Of a stretch of 64,000 bases of DNA, positions 12,431 through 22,055 are shown piece after piece (the stretch's first letter is position 1; every line of letters starts with the position of its first letter). The stretch lies in contig ONZQ02000019.1 in assembly GCA_900312665.1 (NCBI GenBank), forward strand, positions 469,952-533,951. Reading direction: 5' to 3'. Source of the DNA: Cephalotrichum gorgonifer. Lineage: Eukaryota > Ascomycota > Sordariomycetes > Microascales > Microascaceae. The notes beneath the pieces were generated by a model. It ran no database searches and was not told the DNA's origin. It was given only the letters and a program-made list of their open reading frames with translations. A program made the position numbers and the translations under genes.

Positions 12431-14125
12431 ATGATGCGCCTCGCCAGGAAAGTGACCCTTTCCCTGCCTCGAGCGGCGGGAACGGGAATGGGAACGGGGT
12501 CAAGCCCCTTTTCCACAACGTCTCGTCACTCCGCCGACATCAAGATCAATGCCGATCGCCTCAACAGCACTCTCCACCACACATGTCAATGGGGTGCAGC
12601 ACATCGCTATGGCAGGTAGGTTCCCCCCCCCCCCCCCCTTTTCCTTGAAGCATCCAAGCACGTGTGTGCGTGTGCCGTGTGCAAGAGAGAAGGCATTTGA
12701 TAATACTCATCCTCGCCAAAAAAAAAAAACCCTAACGAACGTGTTGTCCCCAAAGTCACGAAACCCAAACTGGCATGGCACGCCTTGCCCTCTCCGACGC
12801 CGATGCTCAAGTCAGACGCTGGTTTGCAGACGAGGCACGAGAGATTGGCTGCGAGCTCACTGTTGATCAGATGGGAAACATGTTTGCCAAGCGGAGGGGT
12901 CGATCCCGATCCCCGGCACCCATGACTGCCATGGGCAGCCATCTCGACACGCAACCTCGGGGAGGCCGGTATGACGGGATCCTAGGAGTCGTCGCCGCGA
13001 TGGAGGTGTTGCGCACCTTGCATGAGAGAGGGTACCACACGCAGTATGACATCGGGGCAGTCAACTGGACCAAGTAAGTGCGCTTATACCGCCCAGCCGA
13101 TCCTCCCGACATATCACAACTGATAAAGACTAATGATGGGGGGGAAAAAAGCGAGGAGGGTGCCCGGTTCCCGAAATCCATGCTTTCGTCGGGCGTCTGG
13201 GCCGGAGACATACCGATCGAGAAGGCCTGGGAGCTGGCAGACATATCTGATCCCTCTATCACCGTCAAGTCCGAGCTCGAGAGGCAGGGTTTGCTTGGGC
13301 AGGTGGCATGCTCGCATGACGGGTATCCTCTTGGCGCCCATTTCGAATTACACATCGAACAAGGCCCCATTCTTCAGGAGAGGAAGAAGAGGATCGGCAT
13401 TGTGCAGGGTGCGCAGGCATATCGCTGGTTCAGCTTCACCATCGCAGGCCAGGATGCCCATACTGGAACTACTCCTCTTGACATGCGGCATGATCCCCTG
13501 CTTGCTGCTGCGAAGATGATCGCTTCGTCAAACGTCATAGCAAAGCAGTTTGGCGGGCTAGCCTCTACTGGCGTGCTCAGACTGCCAACTAACTCTTCGA
13601 CCAACACCATTGCCTCCAGCGCCACCTTTATGCTAGACATCCGCCACCCTAGCGATGAGGCCCTAGCAGACATGCAGGGCGAGATCCTCAGCTCGTTTGA
13701 AAAAATCGCCGGCGAGGATGGAGGAGTTAGGCTCAGCTGGAGACTTGATACGGACTCCCCCGCCGTTAAGTTCCACCCGGACTGCATAGGGGCTGTGGAG
13801 AGGGCCGCGGATAAGTTGGTAGGTCCGGGTGGCTGGCTACCCATCGTGAGCGGAGCCGGGCACGATAGCGTCTATACGAGCAGACGGTGCCCTTCAACCA
13901 TGATATTCGTGCCTTGTAAGGACGGAGTCAGCCACCATCCGGAAGAGTACTGCACGCCGGAAGACTGGTAAGTTTTGTCCCCTCGTGCATGCCCTGCCCT
14001 GCCCCTGTATTTTTTGGCTTCTTCCAACTTGAAACCCCCCGGACCTGACTAACCGTCGCAGTGCGTTGGGTGCACAAGCACTCCTAGACGCCGTGCTGGA
14101 TTATGATCAAATGCGACGGCGATGA
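12431..14125 (+). CDS. M20-family N-carbamoyl-L-amino acid hydrolase / allantoate amidohydrolase-like
   Basis: Model: four exons, 12431-12615, 12756-13073, 13152-13967 and 14062-14125, giving 460 residues. The start gives a basic, Ser/Ala-rich leader (MMRLARKVTLSLPRAAG) that could be a mitochondrial presequence. The metal-binding residues of the amidase/hydantoinase-carbamoylase family are present: H and D in GSHLDTQ, D in GRYDGILG, E-E in NEEGARFP (restored by the second splice), H in ELHIEQGP, and H in GVSHHPEEY. The GxDAHTGTTPLDMRHD segment of the dimerisation domain is also intact. The family hydrolyses N-carbamoyl amino acids, ureidopropionate or allantoate, releasing ammonia and carbon dioxide. 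The actual substrate cannot be told from sequence. The next gene is also a nitrogen-releasing enzyme on the same strand. Intron 1 contains a run of about 15 C residues. Confidence 0.9.
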
Positions 14126-15021
14126 TAGTTGTGGGGTATATGTGTGGGTAGTCGGAGGGCGCTTGCGTAGTCAGAAGGCGCGTGTCGTTGGAGGCGCATG
14201 TAGTCGGAGGGCGCATGTTTTTCCCCCCCGACTTCTGGAACCCGGATGATCCAATAGATAGACAAGAGATGCACCTTTTTGTGGGGGGAGGGGGGGGACC
14301 TGCCAATTATATGTAGACAAATACAAATACTCCTGTCCCCAATGTATTACATCCCGCCCCGTCCCCCGTTTTCGTTCCCCCCATCCCCATGGACCCACTC
14401 CGTCTCTCGGATGCCGAAGCAACACCAATCGTTCCGTCCTAGTTCTACCTAGTACTTCCACTCCCCCCCCCCCAATTCTGCATAGCTGTAGTAGCACTTT
14501 GCGGTTCTCCGTCGCTCAGAGCCGCTCATAGTATTATATTCAGCTAGACACAAAAGCCTTTGCGTGGAAGTCGAAACAGTCAAATGCGGCGAAACTAAGT
14601 GGGCTGGGACTTTACGTGTACTTGTTTGTACATGTAGTTGCAAGGCGCAGTGCAGTGTCTTGAGAAGGCGCACTACCCTTCTCTTCTGAAATCTTCCCAA
14701 GGAACTTATCGCTCCAAGCTGTTTGTCTGCTTTGATCATGGCGCCGCGTTCGAGTTTAGCCACCGCTCAAACATCGTTCCTCTGCCACTCACTCCCGTCT
14801 GACGAGCTCCCCGCCGGTCTAGAATGTACGAGCCAAGCCAGCCCGTCAACATAACCCCCCCCCCTTTTTCTTTTCCGCGGAGCGGCCCCCATCAAGATTC
14901 ATTTTTAGCAAGCACTTTCCGCTCTTGGGTCTTCAGTTTTGGGTCTTCAGTTTTCCGTTTGTTTATATATATACTTTTCTATTACTCTTTTTCCTTCACC
15001 CTGAGAAAACCGTCCGCCATC
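14126..15021. promoter_or_regulatory. Promoter region and 5' leader of the ammonia-lyase gene
   Basis: This 0.9 kb contains several C or G homopolymers (about 14280-14300 and 14463-14473). A tandem duplication of a TTGGGTCTTCAGTT-like 15-mer lies at about 14924-14955, and a TATATATA tract at 14965-14972. The frame of the next gene stays open upstream to 14824, but that part (proline-rich, then phenylalanine-rich) looks like leader and not protein. Confidence 0.4.
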
Positions 15022-16182
15022 ATGACAGTCTCGGACGACCATAGCATCTTCTTTAATCAAAGTACAACCCCTTTGTCGCCTCTCGCAGACACCTCTTCCG
15101 TTCAAACTTTCCACCAGCAGCTCCGCTCATACGAGCCAACTCCGCTGGTTCCGTTGGAAGGGGTTGCCAAGGAGCTGGGCGTCAGGTCCGTCTTCCTAAA
15201 AGACGAGGGCAACAGACTGGGCCTCCCCTCCTTCAAGATCCTCGGCGCATCGTGGGGCACGTATCGGGCTCTCGCGTCTAGACTCGGCCTCCCTCGGGAC
15301 TCTCCGCTCGCCGACGTCTCCAGAGCGGCACGGCAGCGCGGGATCGTCCTCTTCGCGGCAACAGAGGGTAATCATGGCCGGGCCGTAGCAGCCATGGCCA
15401 GGATACTCAACCTGCCGGCCCACATCTACGTCCCCAGCACCGTCAACGGAGCAGACGTCAGGCTCATCCGCGAAGAAGGCGCCAAGGTCATCCTTACCGG
15501 GTCTCACTACGACGATGCCATAGCGGAGGCTTTCTCAGCGTCGAAGTCGACGGACGGTGGTCTCCTCGTCCAGGACAACTCATTCGAGGGATATGAACAA
15601 ATCCCTGCGTGGATTGTAGAGGGCTATTCGACCCTGCTCACGGAAGTCGGACAGCAACTCTCAGAGCAGGGCCTCGACTCGACCCTCATCGTCAGCCCGG
15701 TCGGCGTGGGGTCCCTGGCGCACGCCGTTGTTTCTTATTGCAAGGCCGAGGGCCGCCAGAAATGCCGGGTCATGAGTGTCGAGCCCGATACCGCACCTTG
15801 TCTCCACCAGAGCCTGAGGTCTGGACAACCCGTGCCGATACGTGCGTCGGAAACCGCCACTATCATGGACGGACTAAATTGCGGCACGGTCTCCAAGGAA
15901 GCATTCGGGGATCTCCGGGCGGGTGTAGACGTCAGCGTCGTCGTCTCGGACATCGAGGCGCACCAGGCCGTCATGTTCTTGGAAGACGTCGGTGTTCGCA
16001 TCGGGCCCTGTGGCGCGGCTACACTTGCCGGGCTCTGGAAACTTGGTGCTGCGGAGGTTGCCCAACCTCGGGGTTTCCTCTCGGAGGACGCTGTAGTTGT
16101 CCTTTTAGGCACCGAAGGCCAGAGAAAGTACCGGGTTCCAGTGCGGCATGAAGATGTCAGTGCTGCCGCTACCGAGATCTAG
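15022..16182 (+). CDS. PLP-dependent diaminopropionate ammonia-lyase-like enzyme
   Basis: Single exon, 386 residues. I chose the ATG at 15022 because the family-like sequence begins soon after it; the open frame to 14824 has UTR composition. Fold-type II PLP features are present: KDEGNRLGLPSFKILGA contains the Schiff-base lysine (SFK) in the arrangement of diaminopropionate ammonia-lyase (DpaL) and not of threonine dehydratase. ATEGNHGRAVA is the asparagine loop. SPVGVGSLAHA binds the cofactor phosphate. MDGLNCGTVS and GPCGAATLAGL near the C-terminus are also DpaL-like. DpaL turns 2,3-diaminopropionate into pyruvate and two ammonia; related enzymes deaminate serine or threonine. In Escherichia coli the dpaL gene ygeX sits beside the M20 gene ygeY, which parallels the pair here. 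Confidence is high for the family and moderate for the substrate. Confidence 0.87.
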   Translation: MTVSDDHSIFFNQSTTPLSPLADTSSVQTFHQQLRSYEPTPLVPLEGVAKELGVRSVFLKDEGNRLGLPSFKILGASWGTYRALASRLGLPRDSPLADVSRAARQRGIVLFAATEGNHGRAVAAMARILNLPAHIYVPSTVNGADVRLIREEGAKVILTGSHYDDAIAEAFSASKSTDGGLLVQDNSFEGYEQIPAWIVEGYSTLLTEVGQQLSEQGLDSTLIVSPVGVGSLAHAVVSYCKAEGRQKCRVMSVEPDTAPCLHQSLRSGQPVPIRASETATIMDGLNCGTVSKEAFGDLRAGVDVSVVVSDIEAHQAVMFLEDVGVRIGPCGAATLAGLWKLGAAEVAQPRGFLSEDAVVVLLGTEGQRKYRVPVRHEDVSAAATEI

Positions 16183-16476
16183 GAACAAGTCGTCAATTGA
16201 AGTCGACGAAGAGCGGGTTGCCTCGAGATGGAAGCGACGTAGTTGTCACGATGACAGCTACGTGATTGTAACTTAGCATCTATCCGAGGAGAGAAGAAAA
16301 AGGGGAAGGGGGGGAGAAGTTGGGGGGGGGGGGGTTCCTTTCCACTAGCATCCGTAGAGAGGACTTTTCTCTCGCGGTAAGCTATTATTTGCCAGCAAGT
16401 TAGATCTAATGGACATTCCAAAAGAGAGAAAAAGAAAAGAACGAAAGCCACCCTGTCAGAGAAACCACCCATTGCG

Positions 16477-18318
16477 CTATGTATAGATGCGTTTGGGCAA
16501 TGCCCCTTGAACCATGGCCGCCATGGGCTCCCCGATTCCGCACCCGCCCTCCCACTGTTCCATTGTAAACCCTGATTGGAAATGCGCCGCCAAGTGCTGC
16601 ACTCTCTGCTTCCAGCTGTTCATCTTGGCTTGACAGAACCCGCAACGACTTGGGACGGCATCTTGGGTATGCCGTAGCATAGACACGTCCATGGCCCAGC
16701 CTTCCCTCCTGCGACAACCGTGGAACTTGTGCAGATGCTGCACCAAATGGTCCTTGCGGCTGAAGGTCCTTGCGGAGAGCTCACGCTCGGCGCAGGCTTC
16801 GAACTGATGAGACTGGAAATGTTCGACGCTCGGCGAGGTGTGTCCGCAGAAGATGCATTCCTGGGCCTCCTGCGCAAAGCACCAGATGACCAAGGGGCTG
16901 TCGGGGCTCAGGGGCACGCCGCAGACCCAGGAGTCGAGGCCGGGTAGGTGAACGGACTGTTCGTGTCGTACCCAGTCGTACTTCTTGCCGAAACTCTGGG
17001 GGCAAAAGGTACACTGAAAAATAGCCGATTTCGCAGGCTTTTCTTCTCTCGATACATGCCGACCACCGTCTTCCTCGGGATCTTGAGCAGCAGCGGAGCG
17101 GTCGGTGTGAGGAGATGCTCTGACTCTCGACTGAAAGGAGTAGCAAGATGAGTTCGAATCGGAGGACAGATCTCGAGTGAGGGACCGTGTATGGAAATTG
17201 AAATCCCCGCTACCGCTAACAGAGGACGCACTTCCGTCGCCGTAACTAGCGCGGTCCGCCGGCTCAGAATCATAGTGGTGGTGGTCCCACCAGGGTGCGC
17301 CAAGAGCGCTGCTGATGACCGACGCGGATACAGGCTCTTCGTCGGGAGGGGAGCTGCGCCACCTCTCGAGAGGCGTCATATTCGCCAGGATGGATCGCGG
17401 CATAGGCGACCCCTGCGGGAAGATCTTGGTGGCGGACCGCGCCGACGACGCCTCGGCGGACATCTTATGTCGCCGTCGGGCGTTGGAGAACCAATTCACG
17501 ACCTGGGTCCTGCTCAGGCCAGACTGCTGGGCCATGGCGGACTTTTCTTCTTCCGAGGGATAGGGATGGTCGATATGAGCCGCAAACCAGGTCCTCAGCG
17601 CGCGGTTCTTGTGCACGGAGCGAGAACTGGATCGCTTGCCGCTTACCGGCGGGACAGTCGGCCGCAATGGTGGACGGGTCGTCGGCCCGGCCGCCAGGAC
17701 GAGTTCGTCCGGAGATGGGGCAAGGGATGATGAAGGTTCATACTCCTCGTTTACGCCGTGGAGCTGACCAATAACGGGCTGGGGAGTCTCGAAATGCGAG
17801 TGGTCCCGTTTCCCCTGACCAGCCAGGCTGCACTCGCGGAAGAGTGCGACACAACTGGAACATGACGAGATGGGGTTGGGGTTAGCGGAAGTCGTCCGCA
17901 GGATGAAGCACTGCAATCGATGGCGTTGACAGTGGGAACAGGCCATTGGCGGTCGATAGGCCCCATGGTAGGCCGCCTCACTGTTGAGGAAGGTGCCGTC
18001 CACGTTCAAGCCGTCCATCTCGTCGAGGTTGAACGTGAAGGTGTCTGGAGTCGCCTCCGTCTCGAAAGCTGTGGGGCATGGCCACAGACTAGCCCCCGCC
18101 AGTTGCTCCCGCGTGAACTCATACTCGGGAAAGGCGGCGATAATAGGCATGGCCACCGAGCTGTCCAAGATACCTGGGTCAGCAGTCAAGGTGGCCGGGC
18201 TGTGGCTGTCGAGGCACGCCTCCGGGGCCGTACTCGTACTTGGATTGCCAGGCACCCCGGCCATCGCCATCGCATTGTAGTCCCCAGCAGCAAAGAGGTC
18301 GTCTGACAGTAGATTCAT
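16477..18318 (-). CDS. Homeodomain / C2H2 zinc-finger transcription factor with Cys-rich N-terminal motif
   Basis: Single exon, 613 residues from the ATG at 18318. Residues ~127-168 hold six cysteines as C-x2-C-x6-C-x15-C-x2-C-x6-C (CSHCQRHRLQC ... CSSCVALFREC), a spacing like a Zn2Cys6 cluster with a lengthened loop. Residues ~230-285 form a TALE/KN-type homeodomain (LRTWFAAHIDHPYPSEEEK ... VVNWFSNARRRHK). Residues ~434-457 form a C2H2 finger (FQCTFCPQSFGKKYDWVRH). Further C/H pairs follow (CIFCGH, FSRKDHLVQHLHKFH, CGFCQ). This is a recognised fungal combination, presumed to be a nuclear DNA-binding regulator. It converges on the ammonia-lyase gene, with under 300 bp between the stops. Targets are unknown. 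Confidence 0.87.
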   Translation of the reverse strand: MNLLSDDLFAAGDYNAMAMAGVPGNPSTSTAPEACLDSHSPATLTADPGILDSSVAMPIIAAFPEYEFTREQLAGASLWPCPTAFETEATPDTFTFNLDEMDGLNVDGTFLNSEAAYHGAYRPPMACSHCQRHRLQCFILRTTSANPNPISSCSSCVALFRECSLAGQGKRDHSHFETPQPVIGQLHGVNEEYEPSSSLAPSPDELVLAAGPTTRPPLRPTVPPVSGKRSSSRSVHKNRALRTWFAAHIDHPYPSEEEKSAMAQQSGLSRTQVVNWFSNARRRHKMSAEASSARSATKIFPQGSPMPRSILANMTPLERWRSSPPDEEPVSASVISSALGAPWWDHHHYDSEPADRASYGDGSASSVSGSGDFNFHTRSLTRDLSSDSNSSCYSFQSRVRASPHTDRSAAAQDPEEDGGRHVSREEKPAKSAIFQCTFCPQSFGKKYDWVRHEQSVHLPGLDSWVCGVPLSPDSPLVIWCFAQEAQECIFCGHTSPSVEHFQSHQFEACAERELSARTFSRKDHLVQHLHKFHGCRRREGWAMDVSMLRHTQDAVPSRCGFCQAKMNSWKQRVQHLAAHFQSGFTMEQWEGGCGIGEPMAAMVQGALPKRIYT

Positions 18319-18871
18319 GGGCAAGTATTTTTACTCTCCCGCGCAAGTTAGGCTGTCAAAAAGGGGGGGAGTCCAATTCCGGGTTGGAACGTCGTTGGTC
18401 CATGAGCTAGGTCGCAGCGATTCCTAGCGGCGGGTACATGCATGTACTACTCGTGGACTTGGGATGAGTCAGGACACACTAGTAGTCAAGTAGTTAAGTG
18501 GTTCTCGGCCGCTTGTCCAAAGTAACCCCCCCACCCCAAAAGTACGTAGTTAATGGGTAACCTTACTGTGATGGCCCAGCCTTGAACCTTGAACCGGCTG
18601 GGGATGCTGATGCTTCGCATTCGAAGTGCCCTGTTGCTCTACATGAACAGGGCATAATAGCTTTCTAAACCTTGGAAGGCCCCGGCCCGCCCAGAGCTCC
18701 CAACCCGGTATTCCAACCGGGGGACCATATCGTCGTGAACTCCAGAATCAACAACATAAATCCCGAGCGCCATGGTGGCGACATATATCCTGAACTCCCA
18801 GATCGACTAACACGTATAGCCACAATGCACCTCACATTCCCCTCCCTCTTCCCAAGCACCCCCGAAAACCC
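18319..18871. other. Intergenic region with the F-box gene's duplicated 3' flank
   Basis: From about 18652 to the F-box stop this is the better-preserved partner of the duplicated flank at 11245-11459. The remaining 330 bp contain the promoter of the homeodomain gene. A TACTACTCGTG motif lies near 18448. No gene is seen. Confidence 0.5.
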
Positions 18872-20713
18872 CTACGAGAAATCATAAACCATGAGGCTCT
18901 CCCTCCCGCTCTTCGCCTCCTTCAGCACAATGACCATCTCGTCATCGAACCCCACCCAGCTCCGTCTATCGTCCCACTCATCACCGCCCCCGACCACCGC
19001 GCCCCCCTCCCCCGCGGGGCTCGGCCGTATCTTCACGCTCCTGCCCCCCGTGCGCCCCTCGAGCTCCCACACGCGCAGCTCGTCGCCCCGGCAGCTCACG
19101 CTCACAGCCTTTCCCCGTGACGTGATCTCCGCGTCGCCGATTCCCGACGTGTGGCCCCACAGCCGGATCCCGCGGGATATGGAGAGGGAAGCGGCGTCCG
19201 TGGTGCACAGGTACAGGATGAGCGTGTTGTCCGGGAGCGTGGCGAGGAGGTACGGGTGCGTGTAGCATAGCGCCATGGGGCCGTACTCGTCCTCCGCCTC
19301 CTCCGAGGTGGTGTCGTCCGAGTCGGAGGAGGACAAGCTGCCGCCCGCCGACACGGCCAGCGAGCGGCGGCCCCCCGTGACGGTGGGTGCGGCGTGGGCG
19401 ATCCGCGACTGGACTACTTCGGGCGGCACTTTTAGCCGGGCCTGCGCGCCGGCGATATGGAGTTCCTGAATCCCGATCGTCCAGCCTTCTCGCGTCGGTT
19501 GCGTGTAGGCGATGGATGCGGTGGTCGAGGTGGCCAGCTTCCGGATGGATAGGGCCAGCGGTGCTTTGGACGAGTGTGACTTGAGCGACGTCATGAGGAG
19601 CGGTGGAGGGAGCCTCGTATTTGGTATGGCATCCTCCTGTTCGATGCGTCTTGCCGATCCCACCCCTCCCGCCTGCGCCCTGGAATTTCGTAAGGTCTCG
19701 TCTGGCTTTTCGCGGGGAGTCTTCGGGTCACTTCGCACGACGCTCTCCGTGGAGGTCTCCGGCGCTGCCGCCTCAGTACTGAACGCGTACAAGGACACGA
19801 GGACGTTCCCCGTCGCGGTCATCAAGTACGGAAAGGCATAGGCCACCGTCACCAGCTTCCCATTCGTAGACTTCGGGTGGTAGTATCGTTTCGTGAACTG
19901 GCCCCGGGCGATATCCAAGGCCCACACCCCAAAGCTCCCATCGAGGAACCCAATAGCAATCTCGAGCCTGCCCTCCGCCACATGCTGGTCATCAACGGCC
20001 ATGCAAGTCGGGACCACCTCGTCCGCCCCGTCGTCCGAAAGCTCGATCCGAGCCAGGAGCTCCTTAGTCTTCAGGTCCCAGGCGCGCAGCCCTGCCGCCG
20101 CGTCGGCTGTCACGGCCGTCCCGTCCACGACCTTGGCAAGCGTCTGCTTCGGCGGCGCGGGGCGGAGCGTCGTCATCACCGCCGGGTCGCCGCCCACGTC
20201 CAGCTCCTCCACGGCGCACTTCCCCCGCGACCAGTTGTGGCGTAGCTTATACTGGCGCTTCCAGTCGACGGGGCGGTCGTCCTCCTGCGCCCGGCGTCTC
20301 CGGAGGTCGGGGCCGCCGTGGCGCATCACCGTCCGGCTGGTGGCGCGGGCGTCGTCGTGGCCGGCGGCTGGGGGGCGGAAGCCCGGGATGCGCATCGCGC
20401 GCGGGAGGACGAAGTGGAGGTAGTAGAGCTGGCGCCATAGCTGGGAGTCGGCGGACAGGGTGCGGAAGCGGTGAGATACGGGGGACACGCCGAGGAGGTG
20501 GGAGAGGGGGAGGTAGGAGAGGATGCGGAGGAGGAGCTCGTCGGAGAGCGATGAGAGGTGGTCGCGGGGCGCACGCGCGCAGGAGGAGATGGGGATATCG
20601 CTGGCGAGTCCCTCGCCGAGTCGGCGCCGTTTCGAAGGGCGACTGTCGGAGGTTGCTGCGGTGGTTTGGGGTGGCGTCCTCGCCCTCGAAGGACGTTGGC
20701 TTGTCGGCGGCAT
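18872..20713 (-). CDS. F-box protein with predicted beta-propeller
   Basis: Single exon, 613 residues. The N-terminus has a basic KRRRLGE stretch that could be a nuclear signal. The F-box is at about residues 53-97 (LSDELLLRILSYLPLSHLLGVSPVSHRFRTLS ... LWRQLYYLHF). The rest contains blades resembling WD40 strands, such as GLRAWDLKTKELLARIEL, GSFGVWALDIARGQF and GIRLWGHTSGIG, and ends in MVYDFS. F-box proteins bring substrates to SCF ubiquitin ligases through Skp1 and a cullin; the propeller would bind substrate. The substrate is unknown. A truncated copy of the 3' end lies at 11245-11711. The gene is divergent from the zinc-finger gene at 21198. Confidence 0.8.
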   Translation of the reverse strand: MPPTSQRPSRARTPPQTTAATSDSRPSKRRRLGEGLASDIPISSCARAPRDHLSSLSDELLLRILSYLPLSHLLGVSPVSHRFRTLSADSQLWRQLYYLHFVLPRAMRIPGFRPPAAGHDDARATSRTVMRHGGPDLRRRRAQEDDRPVDWKRQYKLRHNWSRGKCAVEELDVGGDPAVMTTLRPAPPKQTLAKVVDGTAVTADAAAGLRAWDLKTKELLARIELSDDGADEVVPTCMAVDDQHVAEGRLEIAIGFLDGSFGVWALDIARGQFTKRYYHPKSTNGKLVTVAYAFPYLMTATGNVLVSLYAFSTEAAAPETSTESVVRSDPKTPREKPDETLRNSRAQAGGVGSARRIEQEDAIPNTRLPPPLLMTSLKSHSSKAPLALSIRKLATSTTASIAYTQPTREGWTIGIQELHIAGAQARLKVPPEVVQSRIAHAAPTVTGGRRSLAVSAGGSLSSSDSDDTTSEEAEDEYGPMALCYTHPYLLATLPDNTLILYLCTTDAASLSISRGIRLWGHTSGIGDAEITSRGKAVSVSCRGDELRVWELEGRTGGRSVKIRPSPAGEGGAVVGGGDEWDDRRSWVGFDDEMVIVLKEAKSGRESLMVYDFS

Positions 20714-21197
20714 GGCTGGGGATGGGAAGTCGGGAGACGCGCCACGATAGTCGAGGTTTAGAGGTCGGGTGGGCGGGGGATATGGATACGAAGCCGGGGG
20801 GGTGGCCTAGCCCAAGGTACCGCAGCTCTTCATGTTCAGCTTATTTTATTTTGTCGTCGTTCCGGGCCTTGTGTCAAGTCGCGGGCACTGGAGACCAGAG
20901 AGGAGGTCTTGCTCACCGTCAGTCTGCGACGCTCGGCGGTCTACCAATTTGTGTTAGTAATATGCAAGCACTTTACAGAACCTGACCATCTCATTCCCCC
21001 CACCAATGCTTAGTTAGCACGTGCTATTCCCCAGACTCGCATACAAGTCACAAAGTATCAATTAGTTACATCTCAACCTCATCGCCAGCTCTCAAAACAC
21101 TCGCCTCCAGGTCAACCTTCACGACCAAGTCCACGCAACTACGATTCATATCTTATCCTATAATCGGAATCTCAGTACCCATATATAAGTCGCAACC
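20714..21197. promoter_or_regulatory. Bidirectional promoter between F-box and zinc-finger genes
   Basis: This 484 bp region separates two divergent starts. The right part, 21000-21197, is CT/CA-rich, typical of a fungal 5' leader. No specific operator is recognised. Confidence 0.45.
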
Positions 21198-21833
21198 ATG
21201 GCGCCAGTATGTAGTGAATATACACATCCTCCACCTGCCCTCTTCCCTCACCCTTCAACCTTCCTCTCTTCCAGGATCACAATACTCACCAGCTGACCCA
21301 CCTCGGTCTTTCCCCGGTCATAGCGCCACCAGACGTTACCACCGGCCCAGACCTCGTCCGCCCGCGAGGCCCTCCAGTCCTTCTACTGCAACCTCTGCTC
21401 CAAGGGCTACTCCCGCATGAACGACTACGAGGCCCACCTGAGCAGCTACGACCACACCCACAAGCAGCGCCTCAAGGACATGAAAGCCATGGTCAAGGAC
21501 CCCGGCGCAGGCGCCCGCGCTAGGAAGGCGGAGGCCAAGGCCGACGGCATCATCAGCATCAAGCTCTCCGAGGGAGAGGAGGCCCCCGCCGCCGGCTCGG
21601 GCTTCAAGAAGGGCGGCTTCAAGAAAGCCGGGTTCAAGTCGGCTTTCGCCTCTGCCGCTAGCCCCGCAGCGCCAGTGGGCAGGCCGGAGGGGAAGGCCGA
21701 GGCTCGTGGGCTCAGCGGCGATGATGGACCCGGAGCGGGTAGGGCTGCTGCTCCCCTGCCCCTGGCGGCGCAGACGTCCGACTCGGAGGATGACGACTAC
21801 GAGCGGTATAACCCGCGGTTTCCGACCGATTGA
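21198..21833 (+). CDS. U1-type C2H2 zinc-finger protein (GPATCH8/ZNF804-like fungal family)
   Basis: Preferred model: exons 21198-21206, 21275-21316 and 21351-21833, giving 177 residues. The core is clear: REALQSFYCNLCSKGYSRMNDYEAHLSSYDHTHKQRLKDM, a single C2H2 finger of the U1/matrin type with the long C-to-H spacing. It is followed by KARKAEAKADG-like sequence, a KKGGFKKAGFKSAF repeat and an acidic DSEDDDYERYNP tail. Orthologues begin with a short DHN...HQLTHL stretch, encoded here by exon 2. The exon 2/3 junction is uncertain: the frame closes only with a 34-bp intron with a weak GTCATA donor, or if exon 1 splices directly to about 21325. The finger type suggests RNA or double-stranded nucleic acid binding in the nucleus. 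Confidence 0.75.
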
Positions 21834-22055
21834 GCGCCAGCAAGGCCCCCCTACCGTGGGCTTTACTTTCCAGCCTCCGCCGGTCCCTTTTCGTTACTGT
21901 ATTCTAGCCTATTTCATTCGGAGAGGAGATACCCCTAGTACTATTCCTTCATATCGTCCTGTACAAGCCTGCAAACCTAAACCCAAACCCCGATCACGCT
22001 GCCCAGGATGAGTTACCTTCCTGGCCCTCCCTCCCTTCTGGCCCCTGCCTATCCC

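Noticed and set aside
12616..12640. Poly-C run as a possible phase-variable tract
   Set aside because: It lies inside intron 1 of the carbamoylase, so length changes would not alter the protein.
14824..15021. N-terminal extension of the ammonia-lyase frame
   Set aside because: The added residues are Pro/Phe/Tyr-rich, encoded by a homopolymer and a tandem duplication, and no family member has such a part. It reads as 5' leader.
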